Shown piece by piece: positions 31,317 to 39,800 of a DNA stretch of 64,000 nucleotides. The first letter of the stretch is position 1; each line of letters opens with the position of its first letter. Position numbers and translations under genes: made by a program. Under the pieces are notes generated by a model, which was not told the DNA's origin, did no database searches, and was given only the letters and a program-made list of their open reading frames with translations. Source of the stretch: Metaruminococcus_A sp050943475 (GTDB lineage Bacteria; Bacillota; Clostridia; Oscillospirales; Ruminococcaceae); contig JBMNPF010000002.1 of NCBI GenBank assembly GCA_050943475.1, positions 62,001-126,000 on the forward strand, in the 5' to 3' direction.

Positions 31317-32391
31317 AGTTGTAATAGCGCCATACCAGTTGTTTGGTATTTTATTTATTGGCAGGGTTCTCAGCTCGATGATGTATTCTCCCTTGACTCA
31401 GGAGGCGCTTACGCCGATGGGTTACATTGTCGGAGCGGTGATAGGCTTGTTGGTACAGGCGGCTATATTGATGCCGTTTTTATTGTTAAACCGCCGTAGT
31501 CAAAATGAGGAGCTTATGAATACGGCGTTGCGTTCCGCCGGAAAAACCGGCTATGCAGTTACCGTGCTTTATGCGGTCTTTTGCCTTGCTGCCGCGGCGT
31601 CTACTATGTGTGAAATTGCCTATTTCATGGATTCTTTTGCCAGGGATTATGATGTTATTTTTTACATTACAGTAATATTTGTAATTACGGTTTATATGGC
31701 GCGGCATGGGCTTCAAACGATTGTAAGGGTCGGCTTTATTATGCTGGTCCTGCTTTTGTTGTCCCTCTTAGTTGCCGGAATTGGCGGAGTAAGCCACATG
31801 AATATTTATAACCTGGAACCGCTTGCAAGTGATTTTTGGAATGAGGTGTGGATGGGGACACGTCTTTACCTTTCAAACAACACGGAAGTGGTGCTGCTCA
31901 TCCTGTTGGCGAATCATCTGAAAACCGGGGTTGTAAAAACAGCGTTGGGATTTATTGGCTCCAGTGCTGCGGCTGCAATATTTACAATGCTTCTGTCCAG
32001 CGCGGTTTTGGGAACCTTTCAAGAGCGGGTTGCCTTTCCGTTTTATACCATGTTCGCAAGCATCGACTTATTCGGGTTCCGAAGGCTTGATGTTACCCAG
32101 CTCTACCTTTGGCTGATGATTGCAGCGGTCAAATCCGCGGCCTTTTTATATGTGGGGGTACGCAATTTGGAAGGACTTTTCCCAATCAACAAGAGGCGGC
32201 CGCTGTTCTGGATTGTTTCTGTCCTTATATTAGCAGCGATCCTTTGTCTCGGAAGCAGCACTTACCGTTTAATTCTTGGCGAGGCTGTACGCAATGTTAT
32301 ACCGGTGCTGTTGCTGACCTTTATCTTGCCACTGGCAATGCTGCTCCTGAGTATCATCCGAAAGCGGAGGAACAAGCATGACCAAGCTTAA
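31309..32391 (+). CDS. Spore germination permease, GerB family
   Basis: 360 residues with about ten membrane segments, an APC-type transporter fold (spore permease family). GerB subunits bind the germinant amino acid or sugar. The N-terminus MNKVVIAPYQLFGILFIGR is typical. ATG at 31309 overlaps the last codons of gerA (8 bases); no strong ribosome binding site is visible, so translation probably depends on coupling. It overlaps the gerC gene by 14 bases at the other end. Confidence 0.9.
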   Translation: MNKVVIAPYQLFGILFIGRVLSSMMYSPLTQEALTPMGYIVGAVIGLLVQAAILMPFLLLNRRSQNEELMNTALRSAGKTGYAVTVLYAVFCLAAAASTMCEIAYFMDSFARDYDVIFYITVIFVITVYMARHGLQTIVRVGFIMLVLLLLSLLVAGIGGVSHMNIYNLEPLASDFWNEVWMGTRLYLSNNTEVVLLILLANHLKTGVVKTALGFIGSSAAAAIFTMLLSSAVLGTFQERVAFPFYTMFASIDLFGFRRLDVTQLYLWLMIAAVKSAAFLYVGVRNLEGLFPINKRRPLFWIVSVLILAAILCLGSSTYRLILGEAVRNVIPVLLLTFILPLAMLLLSIIRKRRNKHDQA

Positions 32392-33550
32392 ACTTTTCTG
32401 TATAGCGGTAACGCTTTTTATCCTTTCAGGGATGCTGACAGGATGTGTTGAATCCAACGCTGTGGATCGACGCGCTATTATACAGGTGATTGGAATGGAT
32501 TACCAGGGCGGTAAATTCAAAGCGACCCTTGAGTTTTTTGAATCCAAGGGCAGTGGCGATCAGCTTATTGATATCACCCAGACCAACTCACGCATAACAA
32601 CGGGGGAAGGGATTACCGTTAATGCGGCCATTTCCAATGCCTCTTTCCCAAACGGAAAGGTACCGTTTTACGCGCAAAGCAGTTTTTTAATTTTGGGGCG
32701 TGAGCTGGCAGAAGAGAAAATGGACAATATCATGGAATTTATCAATCACGATATTGATCTGCGGGTGGATACCCAAATTTATATTGCCGACGGCCGTGCT
32801 GCAGATGTAATCAGCGACAAAGTTGACCGCGGTGTGCTGCCCGGAGAATTTCTGGAACGGCTGAACGACGTATATTTTAGCAGCAGCCTGATTCCTCAGG
32901 TGCAGTACTATCAATTCGCCAACTATTATTACAGCAACTATCTGGCGGCCGCTCTTCCGTTAATTACAACCGAGGAAATCGATCAACAGGAGGAACCGGG
33001 AACAGGTGGATCGGAACAGGCCGAAACCGGAGCACCGAACCGTAAAATGGCGTATAAAGGTGTTGAAATTATTCAAAATAAGCAGGCGGTAGGCAGCTTG
33101 GATCTTGCGGCAACAAGAGGAATGCTGTGGCTGACCGATCAGGTTTCGTCCACCGGAATCAACACGGTAATGAAGGATGGAACTCCTTTGTCAATGGACG
33201 TTCTTTCCAGTGAAACCATTGTAAAGCCGGTTTATGAGGAAGATAGCGGGATTCGCTTTGAAGTTCGGATCAATAACGTTGTCAATTTATGGGAATACAA
33301 GTATGTTGATCTGGATTCTGTAAATATGGAGGAATACCAAAAGCTGGACAACCAGGTCTCGCAGATCATCGAGCAGGAATGCCGTCAGGCCTGGGAACAA
33401 GCTGTTCTTAACTATCATGCCGATATATTTGGTTACGGAGATCGGCTGCGTTCGGCTTACCCCGCGTTGGGAGATTGGCTTGACGAACACTGGAAAGAGG
33501 CACTGCCGCAGGTGGAACTGAAACTGGAGATCCATAACCGTATTGAATAA
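32378..33550 (+). CDS. Spore germination lipoprotein, Ger(x)C family
   Basis: 390 residues. A signal peptide ends in the lipobox LTGC, with Cys23 as the lipidated residue, so maturation depends on Lgt (encoded at 47200). The N-terminal domain follows (AVDRRAIIQVIGMDYQGG). A Gln/Glu/Gly-rich linker near 205-220 separates it from the C-terminal domain (AYKGVEIIQNKQAVGSLDL), and the end has EWEQAVLNYHADIFGYGD-like family features (AWEQAVLNYHADIFGYGD). Last gene of the operon; terminator 2 bases after the stop. Confidence 0.92.
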   Translation: MTKLKLFCIAVTLFILSGMLTGCVESNAVDRRAIIQVIGMDYQGGKFKATLEFFESKGSGDQLIDITQTNSRITTGEGITVNAAISNASFPNGKVPFYAQSSFLILGRELAEEKMDNIMEFINHDIDLRVDTQIYIADGRAADVISDKVDRGVLPGEFLERLNDVYFSSSLIPQVQYYQFANYYYSNYLAAALPLITTEEIDQQEEPGTGGSEQAETGAPNRKMAYKGVEIIQNKQAVGSLDLAATRGMLWLTDQVSSTGINTVMKDGTPLSMDVLSSETIVKPVYEEDSGIRFEVRINNVVNLWEYKYVDLDSVNMEEYQKLDNQVSQIIEQECRQAWEQAVLNYHADIFGYGDRLRSAYPALGDWLDEHWKEALPQVELKLEIHNRIE

Positions 33551-33552
33551 AC

Positions 33553-33590
33553 AAGGCCCTGCTATAAAAGCAGGGCCTTTCTTGGTTTAT
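33553..33590 (+). terminator. Intrinsic terminator after the ger operon
   Basis: AAGGCCCTGCT (33553-33563) pairs with AGCAGGGCCTT (33569-33579) around ATAAA, followed by TTCTTGGTTT. It also lies 7 bases past the stop of the convergent glycosyltransferase gene and may serve both. Confidence 0.87.
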
Positions 33591-33596
33591 AACCTA

Positions 33597-34790
33597 TTAT
33601 TTTTTGGCTGAATCGTCTTCATCATAAGCACGCTGATAAGCTTTGGAGTAGACGGTAATCAGGTAATTGGCAAGGTTTTCACATCCAGCCTGGTCGACCG
33701 ATTCACGCACACTCTGGCGGAAGCGTTCTTTTTCTTCAGGGGATTGATCCCGGAACAGAAGTAGATAGTTGTACATTTCGTCCGCATCGTGATAGATATA
33801 ACCGTTAACGCCATTGCGAACCTGCCCTTCGTTGAGCGGATCATGGCGATGCAAAACCGGCAGGCCGGTTGCCATTGCCTCAAGCATGGAAATGGAGTTT
33901 GTATCCGACAGGGAGGCGGTAATGTAAAGGTCACAGGCGGCATAGTAAGGCGGGAGTTCGTCATGCTCCACCTTGCCGGTGAAGACAACCATATCTTCAA
34001 TGCCAAGCTCTTTGGAGAGCTCACGGAGCTCCTGTTCCGAAGGGCCGCCTCCAATGATAAACAGCTTCATGTTATCCTCGCGCTTGACCTTTTTGGCCCA
34101 GTAGCGCAATAAAACATCAACGCTTTTTTCACGCCCTAAGCGGCCGCAAAAGCAGACCAGCATGGTGTCGTCCTCAATTTGGTATTTATGGCGGAAAGCT
34201 TCCTTTTTCGCTTCGTCGATATTGTGCGGTTGGAAAATATCCAGTTCAACCGGATTGGGAATGACATTGACGTCTTTGTCAATACCGCAGCTGCGGAAAT
34301 ACTCCTCCACTTTCTTGGAAGGTCCGGTAAGAGCAGAAGCGTTATTGGCAAGAAAGCGGGCGTATTTGCGGCTTGTCTTTTTCACAAACGGAATGAATGG
34401 CCGTGGTGCAATGTAGTAAAGATAATCATCATACATGGTATGAAGGGTATAGACAAGCGGCACTTTAAGGCGTTTGGCAATCATCGCGCCGGAAAAACCA
34501 ATACCGAACTCGTTGTGAATGTGGATGATATCCGGATCGAACCGTTTAATGAGTTTCAGACGGGTAGAACTGACAGGGGTGGCAAGCCCGTAATCGTAAA
34601 AACGTTTAAAGCTTTTGGCCGGGCAGTGCAGAATACCGTCGCGGATATAATGACGTTTCGCATTGGTATCGGCTGTGACAACCAACACTTCGTGCCCCAG
34701 CTTTTCAAGCCCTTCCTTTAAAACTTTGACATGTGTGACAACCCCGTTGATATATGGCAGATAGGTTTCCGTGAATAAAGCAACCTTCAT
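33597..34790 (-). CDS. Family 4 glycosyltransferase, probably lipid-glycosylating
   Basis: 397 residues with two Rossmann domains (GT-B). Motifs: ETYLPYINGVVTHVKVL at the N-terminus, IIHIHNEFGIGFSG, CGRLGREKSVDVLL, and the donor-site segment SDTNSISMLEAMATGLPV. The overall pattern is like diacylglycerol alpha-glucosyltransferases of Firmicutes, but the acceptor is not proven. The first acidic residue of the usual EX7E motif is Asp here. GGAGGG is 6 bases before the ATG. Promoter at 34949-34977 gives a leader of about 150 bases. Confidence 0.85.
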   Translation of the reverse strand: MKVALFTETYLPYINGVVTHVKVLKEGLEKLGHEVLVVTADTNAKRHYIRDGILHCPAKSFKRFYDYGLATPVSSTRLKLIKRFDPDIIHIHNEFGIGFSGAMIAKRLKVPLVYTLHTMYDDYLYYIAPRPFIPFVKKTSRKYARFLANNASALTGPSKKVEEYFRSCGIDKDVNVIPNPVELDIFQPHNIDEAKKEAFRHKYQIEDDTMLVCFCGRLGREKSVDVLLRYWAKKVKREDNMKLFIIGGGPSEQELRELSKELGIEDMVVFTGKVEHDELPPYYAACDLYITASLSDTNSISMLEAMATGLPVLHRHDPLNEGQVRNGVNGYIYHDADEMYNYLLLFRDQSPEEKERFRQSVRESVDQAGCENLANYLITVYSKAYQRAYDEDDSAKK

Positions 34791-34948
34791 TTTGACCCTC
34801 CACTGTTTTGTATTTTTATTGATTGTTCAAATGCCGGTGAAGCGATGTGCTGTAAAATAACAGAATGCAGTTGCGAAAAGAAAAGTTTTGCCCAAATCCG
34901 GCAGTTTTCTGGGCAACACAAAAGAGGATAAGCAAATTCGTTGTTTTT

Positions 34949-34977
34949 ATTATAACATCTTTGCCGCAAAAAGTAAA
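34949..34977 (-). promoter_or_regulatory. Sigma-A promoter for the glycosyltransferase
   Basis: Minus strand TTTACT (34972-34977), 17-base spacer, TATAAT (34949-34954). Confidence 0.75.
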
Positions 34978-35034
34978 AGGCGGATTGTTCGTGAAATTTC
35001 GAACGGTAAAATTGAGAAATTAGAAGTGCGACGG

Positions 35035-35063
35035 TTGAATGGGTTTGGGGTTTCGTGTATAAT
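35035..35063 (+). promoter_or_regulatory. Sigma-A promoter for the hprK operon
   Basis: TTGAAT (35035-35040), 17-base spacer, TATAAT (35058-35063), 53 bases before the hprK ATG. Confidence 0.8.
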
Positions 35064-35115
35064 AGAAATATCATTTTAACAACACTGAACCTGCTTTGAC
35101 AGGGTGGAGGTTTCA

Positions 35116-36075
35116 ATGGCTACTTATTCCGTTACCTTACAGAAACTCATCAAAGAATTAGGGCTTGAGCCCATCTATCTGCCGGAAGATGAATCCAAGC
35201 TGCTCATCACTTCTGCGGACGTTAACCGCCCTGGCTTGCATCTCTCTGGTTTTGTGGAGTATTTTGAGCCTTCGCGCGTACAGATTACCGGCAAAATGGA
35301 GTTTGCCTATTTAGAATCGCTTGATCCGCCCATGCGGAAAGAACGGATTTTCTCACTCTTTTCCAAAAAAATTCCTGCGTTGGTGGTAACAAGAAGTCTT
35401 CCCGTTTTTCCGGAAATGGTGGAAGCGGCCAAAGAATACCGGGTACCGCTGCTGCGTACAACCGATTCAACCTCCAGTTTTATGTCCAGCCTTATTTCCA
35501 TTCTCAACGTAGAGCTGGCCCCCCGCATTACGCGGCATGGGGTGCTGGTTGAAGTTTATGGCGAAGGTATGCTGCTGCTCGGTGAAAGCGGCGTTGGTAA
35601 AAGCGAGACAGCGGTGGAGCTGGTCAAGCGTGGCCACCGTCTGATTGCGGATGACGCGGTGGAAATTCGCAAGGTATCTAACCGTACGCTGGTCGGTACC
35701 TCGCCGGAAAACATCCGTCACTTTTTGGAGATGCGTGGGGTCGGCATTATCAACGCCCGTCGTTTATTTGGTATGGGCGCGGTTAAAATAACCGAGAAGG
35801 TGGACCTGATTGTCCAGCTTGAAATTTGGGATCCGACCAAAACTTATGATCGTATGGGAATGGACAACGAATACCTTAACATTCTTGGTATTGATATACC
35901 GGCCATTACCATTCCGGTGAAACCGGGCCGCAACCTGGCTATCATCCTTGAGGTGGCTGCAATGAATAACCGTCAGAAAAAAATGGGCTATAATGCGGCG
36001 CAGGAGTTGTTGCAGCGCCTTGGAATGGAAGGTTCCGAACCCAATGTATCCACCAAAAATTGGGACTTCTATTGA
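35116..36075 (+). CDS. hprK: HPr kinase/phosphorylase HprK
   Basis: 319 residues; phosphorylates Ser46 of HPr or removes the phosphate, the sensor of carbon catabolite control in Firmicutes. The C-terminal catalytic domain has Walker A LGESGVGKSETA (about 155-166), RLIADDAVEI, and the HPrK signature MRGVGIINARRLFG. The N-terminal domain (1-130) is typical. ATG 35116 follows GGTGGAGG; the GTG at 35104 lies inside that site. It begins the run hprK, PHP phosphatase, murB, rapZ, whiA. Confidence 0.97.
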   Translation: MATYSVTLQKLIKELGLEPIYLPEDESKLLITSADVNRPGLHLSGFVEYFEPSRVQITGKMEFAYLESLDPPMRKERIFSLFSKKIPALVVTRSLPVFPEMVEAAKEYRVPLLRTTDSTSSFMSSLISILNVELAPRITRHGVLVEVYGEGMLLLGESGVGKSETAVELVKRGHRLIADDAVEIRKVSNRTLVGTSPENIRHFLEMRGVGIINARRLFGMGAVKITEKVDLIVQLEIWDPTKTYDRMGMDNEYLNILGIDIPAITIPVKPGRNLAIILEVAAMNNRQKKMGYNAAQELLQRLGMEGSEPNVSTKNWDFY

Positions 36076-36116
36076 TTGAACAGGTACCATATTTATAAAC
36101 AGGAAAGGAAAACAGG

Positions 36117-36845
36117 ATGGTTCAAATTATAGCGGATACCCATTGTCACACCATTGCCTCCTCCCATGCATACAACACGGTGGATGAAAACGCTGCTTAC
36201 GCCGCTTCCATAGGTATGAAAGCGCTTGCAATTACCGACCATGCGCCGGCAATGCCGGATGCTCCGCACCTATGGCATTTTTACAATTTGGTCGTATTGC
36301 CGCGTACCATTTCGGGTGTTGTTGTTTTACGCGGTGCGGAGGCAAATATTGTTGATTATGAGGGAAACCTTGATTTGGACAACACCTGTTATTCTCGCTT
36401 GGATTGGATTAACGCTTCGTTTCATATGCAGAGCTGTAAGCCGGGGACGGTGGAAGAGCATACCCGTGCATATCTCAACGTAGCGAAAAATCCATATGTT
36501 GACGTTATTGCACACAGCGGAACCGAGGAATTCCGCTATGATTATGAACCCGCTGTAAAAATCTTCAAAGAATATGGCAAGCTAGTTGAAATCAACGAGG
36601 CGTCCCAACGGGTGCGCCGGGGTGCGGCCAAAAACTGTGCGGAAATCGCCCGCCTTTGTAAAAAGTATGAAGTGCGCATTGTAGTCAATAGTGATGCGCA
36701 TTATAAAACGTCGCTGGGGACTTACCCGAAGTCTCTGAAGATGCTCGAGGAAATTGGGTTTCCGGAACGGCTGATTTTGAACGCGGATGCGGAACGCTTT
36801 GGCGAATATGTTTATGAAAAGCGGGGCATCAAATTATTCGATTGA
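36117..36845 (+). CDS. PHP-domain phosphatase (YcdX-like)
   Basis: 242 residues forming a single PHP (polymerase and histidinol phosphatase) domain with a trinuclear metal site: DTHCHT near the N-terminus, AITDHAP, Glu in LRGAEANI, SFHM, IAHSG and NSDAHY. This order matches YcdX-type phosphoesterases. The substrate is not known. Start ATG 36117 follows a purine-rich stretch. Its stop overlaps the frame of the murB leader and the murB ATG is 12 bases on, so it is in the same operon. Confidence 0.88.
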   Translation: MVQIIADTHCHTIASSHAYNTVDENAAYAASIGMKALAITDHAPAMPDAPHLWHFYNLVVLPRTISGVVVLRGAEANIVDYEGNLDLDNTCYSRLDWINASFHMQSCKPGTVEEHTRAYLNVAKNPYVDVIAHSGTEEFRYDYEPAVKIFKEYGKLVEINEASQRVRRGAAKNCAEIARLCKKYEVRIVVNSDAHYKTSLGTYPKSLKMLEEIGFPERLILNADAERFGEYVYEKRGIKLFD

Positions 36846-36856
36846 CGGAGGTACCG

Positions 36857-37765
36857 ATGGAGGCAATCAAGCTGCTGGATGAATATGTGCAGGCGTTGGG
36901 GTGTGAAATCCGAAAGGATGTACCCATGCGGGATTACACGACGTTTAAAATCGGCGGAGCCTGTGAGCGCTTGGTGGAGCCATCATCGGTCGAGCAGGTT
37001 TCCGGAGTAATTGCTTTTTGCAGGGAGCATGGTATTCCGCTCACCCTTGTGGGCAACGGCTCCAACCTTTTGGTTTCCGACGCTGGAATACCAGGTTGCG
37101 TTTTGCACCTTGGAAATCTTTTCTCCAACATTACGCTGGAAGGAAATGGCGTTGTATGTTGTGAGGCGGGTGCGAGTTTGGCGAAGGCTTGTGTCTTCGC
37201 GCAGGAGCATGAACTTTCCGGGCTGGAATTTGCCTACGGTATCCCAGGTTCGGTTGGCGGTGCAGCTTATATGAATGCCGGCGCCTATGGCGGGGAGGTA
37301 AAGAACGTTATTCTTTCCTGTGAACACGTCGATGAATCCGGAAAGCAAAACCGCTTTACAGCGAACGAGCTGCAATTTTCTTACCGGCACAGCATTTATT
37401 CAGAGAAACCCTACTGCATTACCCGGGTTCACTTTCGGTTGACGCCTGGTAATCGCGGAGAGATCCGGAATAAAATGGAGGATTTTATGGGGCGGCGTAG
37501 AGCGAAGCAGCCGCTTGAATACCCAAGTGCGGGGAGTACCTTTAAGCGGCCGGAAGGAGCATATGCGTCGGCGCTGATTGACCAGTGCGGCCTGAAAGGC
37601 TTTTCGGTTGGCGGTGCGAGGGTGAGCGAAAAACACGCGGGCTTCGTTATCAACGCAGGCGGCGCAAGCTGTGCCGATGTGCTGGAACTGATTTGCCGGG
37701 TCACTGGTGTTGTGAAGGAAAAAACAGGCTTTGTTTTGGAGCCTGAAGTGAAAATCATTCCCTGA
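36857..37765 (+). CDS. murB: UDP-N-acetylenolpyruvoylglucosamine reductase MurB
   Basis: 302 residues, FAD enzyme that reduces enolpyruvyl-UDP-GlcNAc to UDP-MurNAc in peptidoglycan precursor synthesis. FAD-binding motifs GNGSNLLVSDAG and GIPGSVGGAAYMNAGAYGGE, then YRHSIY, the proton-donor serine in SAGSTFKRP and the C-terminal Glu in LEPEVKII. It is the type IIb form, lacking the extra loop of enterobacterial MurB. ATG 36857 has GGAGGT 5 bases upstream. Next to rapZ, as in many Firmicutes. Confidence 0.97.
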   Translation: MEAIKLLDEYVQALGCEIRKDVPMRDYTTFKIGGACERLVEPSSVEQVSGVIAFCREHGIPLTLVGNGSNLLVSDAGIPGCVLHLGNLFSNITLEGNGVVCCEAGASLAKACVFAQEHELSGLEFAYGIPGSVGGAAYMNAGAYGGEVKNVILSCEHVDESGKQNRFTANELQFSYRHSIYSEKPYCITRVHFRLTPGNRGEIRNKMEDFMGRRRAKQPLEYPSAGSTFKRPEGAYASALIDQCGLKGFSVGGARVSEKHAGFVINAGGASCADVLELICRVTGVVKEKTGFVLEPEVKIIP

Positions 37766-37790
37766 CGGGTATGTGAAATGTGAGGAATAT

Positions 37791-38648
37791 ATGGATTTTG
37801 TCATCACTACCGGGTTGTCTGGTGCCGGAAAATCTCGTGCGATCGACGCCTTGGAGGACATTGGCTTTTACTGTGTGGATAATATGCCGCCTTCGCTTAT
37901 TCCGAAGTTTGCGGATTTGTGCTATCAATCCGGCGGCAAGGTAAACCGTGTGGCGATTGTAACCGATATCCGCGGCGGCGATTTCTTTGAGGATTTTTTT
38001 CAGGAACTGGATTATATGAAAAGCAAAGAAGTCAAGTATAAAATCCTGTTCCTTGATGCCTCGGATACGGTGCTGATTAACCGTTATAAGGAGACAAGAC
38101 GCAGGCACCCGCTTACCGATATGTTTAACGGTTCGGTGGAGCTTGCCATTAAAGCGGAACGTAAAATTTTAATGCCGGTCCGGGAGCGCGCCGATTATGT
38201 GGTAGACACTTCGCTGTTGACAGCGCAGCAGCTCAAACAGAAAATTATGGGGATTTTCTCAACCAGCAATACCGAAGGAATGCTTATTGACTGCATGTCG
38301 TTCGGCTTTAAATATGGCGTTCCGGCGGAAGCGGATTTGGTTTTTGACGTACGTTGCCTGCCGAATCCTTTTTACATTGACGAGCTGAAGTTGAAAACCG
38401 GTTTGGACAAAGATGTGCGTGATTATGTAATGCAGTCTGAAAAATCGGTTGAACTGCTTGCAAAACTCACGGATCTGGTGGATTTTCTGCTCCCCATGTA
38501 CCGGGATGAGGGGAAAAGCCATTTGGTTATCGCGGTTGGTTGTACTGGCGGCAAACACCGGTCGGTGACCTTTGCGGAGAATATCTATAAACATTTGAGC
38601 AGCATGGGGCTGAGAACGACAGTCAACCACCGGGATATTACTAAATAA
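37791..38648 (+). CDS. rapZ: RNase adapter / nucleotide-binding protein RapZ (YvcJ)
   Basis: 285 residues. Walker A GLSGAGKS (8-15), DNMPPSLIPKFADL, Walker B-like LFLDASD, and the C-terminal domain with FDVRCLPNPF and the GCTGGKHRSV loop. In Bacillus YvcJ has GTPase activity and affects competence; in E. coli it controls glucosamine-6-phosphate synthase through small RNAs. ATG 37791 has GAGGAAT 5 bases upstream. The usual neighbour yvcK is missing between it and whiA. Confidence 0.95.
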   Translation: MDFVITTGLSGAGKSRAIDALEDIGFYCVDNMPPSLIPKFADLCYQSGGKVNRVAIVTDIRGGDFFEDFFQELDYMKSKEVKYKILFLDASDTVLINRYKETRRRHPLTDMFNGSVELAIKAERKILMPVRERADYVVDTSLLTAQQLKQKIMGIFSTSNTEGMLIDCMSFGFKYGVPAEADLVFDVRCLPNPFYIDELKLKTGLDKDVRDYVMQSEKSVELLAKLTDLVDFLLPMYRDEGKSHLVIAVGCTGGKHRSVTFAENIYKHLSSMGLRTTVNHRDITK

Positions 38649-38867
38649 TGCAAGTGCAATGTCAAAGTCAATTTAGCTGGTGGTTCTAAAGCATGGAAAA
38701 AGCGGTAAATTGCTTTGAAGTTTTGCTCGCTGAATTAATTGATTTTATAAGTTAATTTGTTAGGTCTTTTGAATGCATTGTGGCATGATGGCGGAATCAA
38801 TTTGTAAAAGCTGTTAAAATTTGTTGGAATGAACTGGTACTTTTAAATGCAGAAAGGGGAGAGGGAC
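38649..38867. other. Intergenic stretch between rapZ and whiA without a gene
   Basis: 219 AT-rich bases in the place where yvcK lies in many relatives. I see no reading frame with a start signal, no clear promoter pair and no strong hairpin. Confidence 0.5.
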
Positions 38868-39800
38868 ATGTCGTTTTCTGGGGATGTTAAAAAGGAACTG
38901 GCGCAGGCGTCTCTTTCCTGTCAAAATTGTAAACGTGCTATGCTGTACGGGATGTTTTTGTTTAGCCGGGTAAGCCATGAACATCGTATTTTAATGCATA
39001 CGGAAAATAAACATGTGGTGGATTGTTATGTGGATTTGCTCACCGAACTAACGGGATCGATTGTAACGGTGTTCATCAACGATTATGTGTCGCAGAAAAA
39101 GCGGCGCAGTTACTCGGTGACCGTCGAGCACGAGCAGGATATCCAGGGATTGTACCAGACGTTCGGCATCGATCCGGAGGCACCACCGGCGCTTAACAGC
39201 CGTTTGTTTAAACGGGATTGCTGTGTACAGGCGTTTGTGCGCGGTGTTTTTTTGGTCTGTGGCAGTGTAACCGATCCCAACAAAGAATACCATTTGGAAT
39301 TTTCGGTGCCGTCTTCGTCGTTGGCTGAAGGGCTGGCGGAGCTTTTGAAAGGACATGGAATTCCCATTAAGGCTGCAAACCGTAAAGGAACAAGCCTGCT
39401 GTACTTAAAGGAAAGCGAGCCGATTGAGGACCTGCTTACCTATATGGGAGCGGTAAACAACTCGCTGGAACTGATGAATGTTAAAATATATAAAGACGTC
39501 CGCAATAAGGTCAACCGCGTGACCAACTGTGAAACGGCAAACATTGAGAAAACAATTAATGCCGCTGCCGGGCAGGTTGAAGCCATTCGTCTGATTGAAC
39601 AGACCCTTGGGTTGGACGAACTGCCGGCGGATCTGCGTGAAGTTGCCGGGCTGCGGCTGGAAAATCCGGACATGTCGCTGCGAGAGCTTTGCCAGTCGCT
39701 TGCTGAACCGATTAGTCGCAGTGGGGTGAATCATCGCCTGAAACGTCTAATGACGCTTGCGGATGAAATACGGGAAAAAAGGGCGGGGAGTGAGCTATGA
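38868..39800 (+). CDS. whiA: Sporulation/cell-division regulator WhiA
   Basis: 310 residues. The N-terminal part is a LAGLIDADG-homing-endonuclease-like fold without the catalytic role (VKKELA at the start, FVRGVFLVCGSV, KGTSLLYLKE), and the C-terminal helix-turn-helix has LRLENPDMSLRELCQSL and GVNHRLKRLMTLA. WhiA affects division and chromosome segregation in Bacillus. ATG 38868 (MSFSGDVKKEL) follows GGAGAGGG. Its stop overlaps the dnaE start (ATGA), tying it to the replicase gene. Confidence 0.96.
   Translation: MSFSGDVKKELAQASLSCQNCKRAMLYGMFLFSRVSHEHRILMHTENKHVVDCYVDLLTELTGSIVTVFINDYVSQKKRRSYSVTVEHEQDIQGLYQTFGIDPEAPPALNSRLFKRDCCVQAFVRGVFLVCGSVTDPNKEYHLEFSVPSSSLAEGLAELLKGHGIPIKAANRKGTSLLYLKESEPIEDLLTYMGAVNNSLELMNVKIYKDVRNKVNRVTNCETANIEKTINAAAGQVEAIRLIEQTLGLDELPADLREVAGLRLENPDMSLRELCQSLAEPISRSGVNHRLKRLMTLADEIREKRAGSEL

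Larger units (their letters stand above)
34791..35115. other. Divergent intergenic region between the glycosyltransferase and hprK
   Basis: 325 bases holding two back-to-back promoters (34949-34977 minus, 35035-35063 plus) and, in the minus-strand leader, a hairpin TTGCCCA/TGGGCAA (34888-34916). No gene is supported here; short frames lack start signals. Confidence 0.6.
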
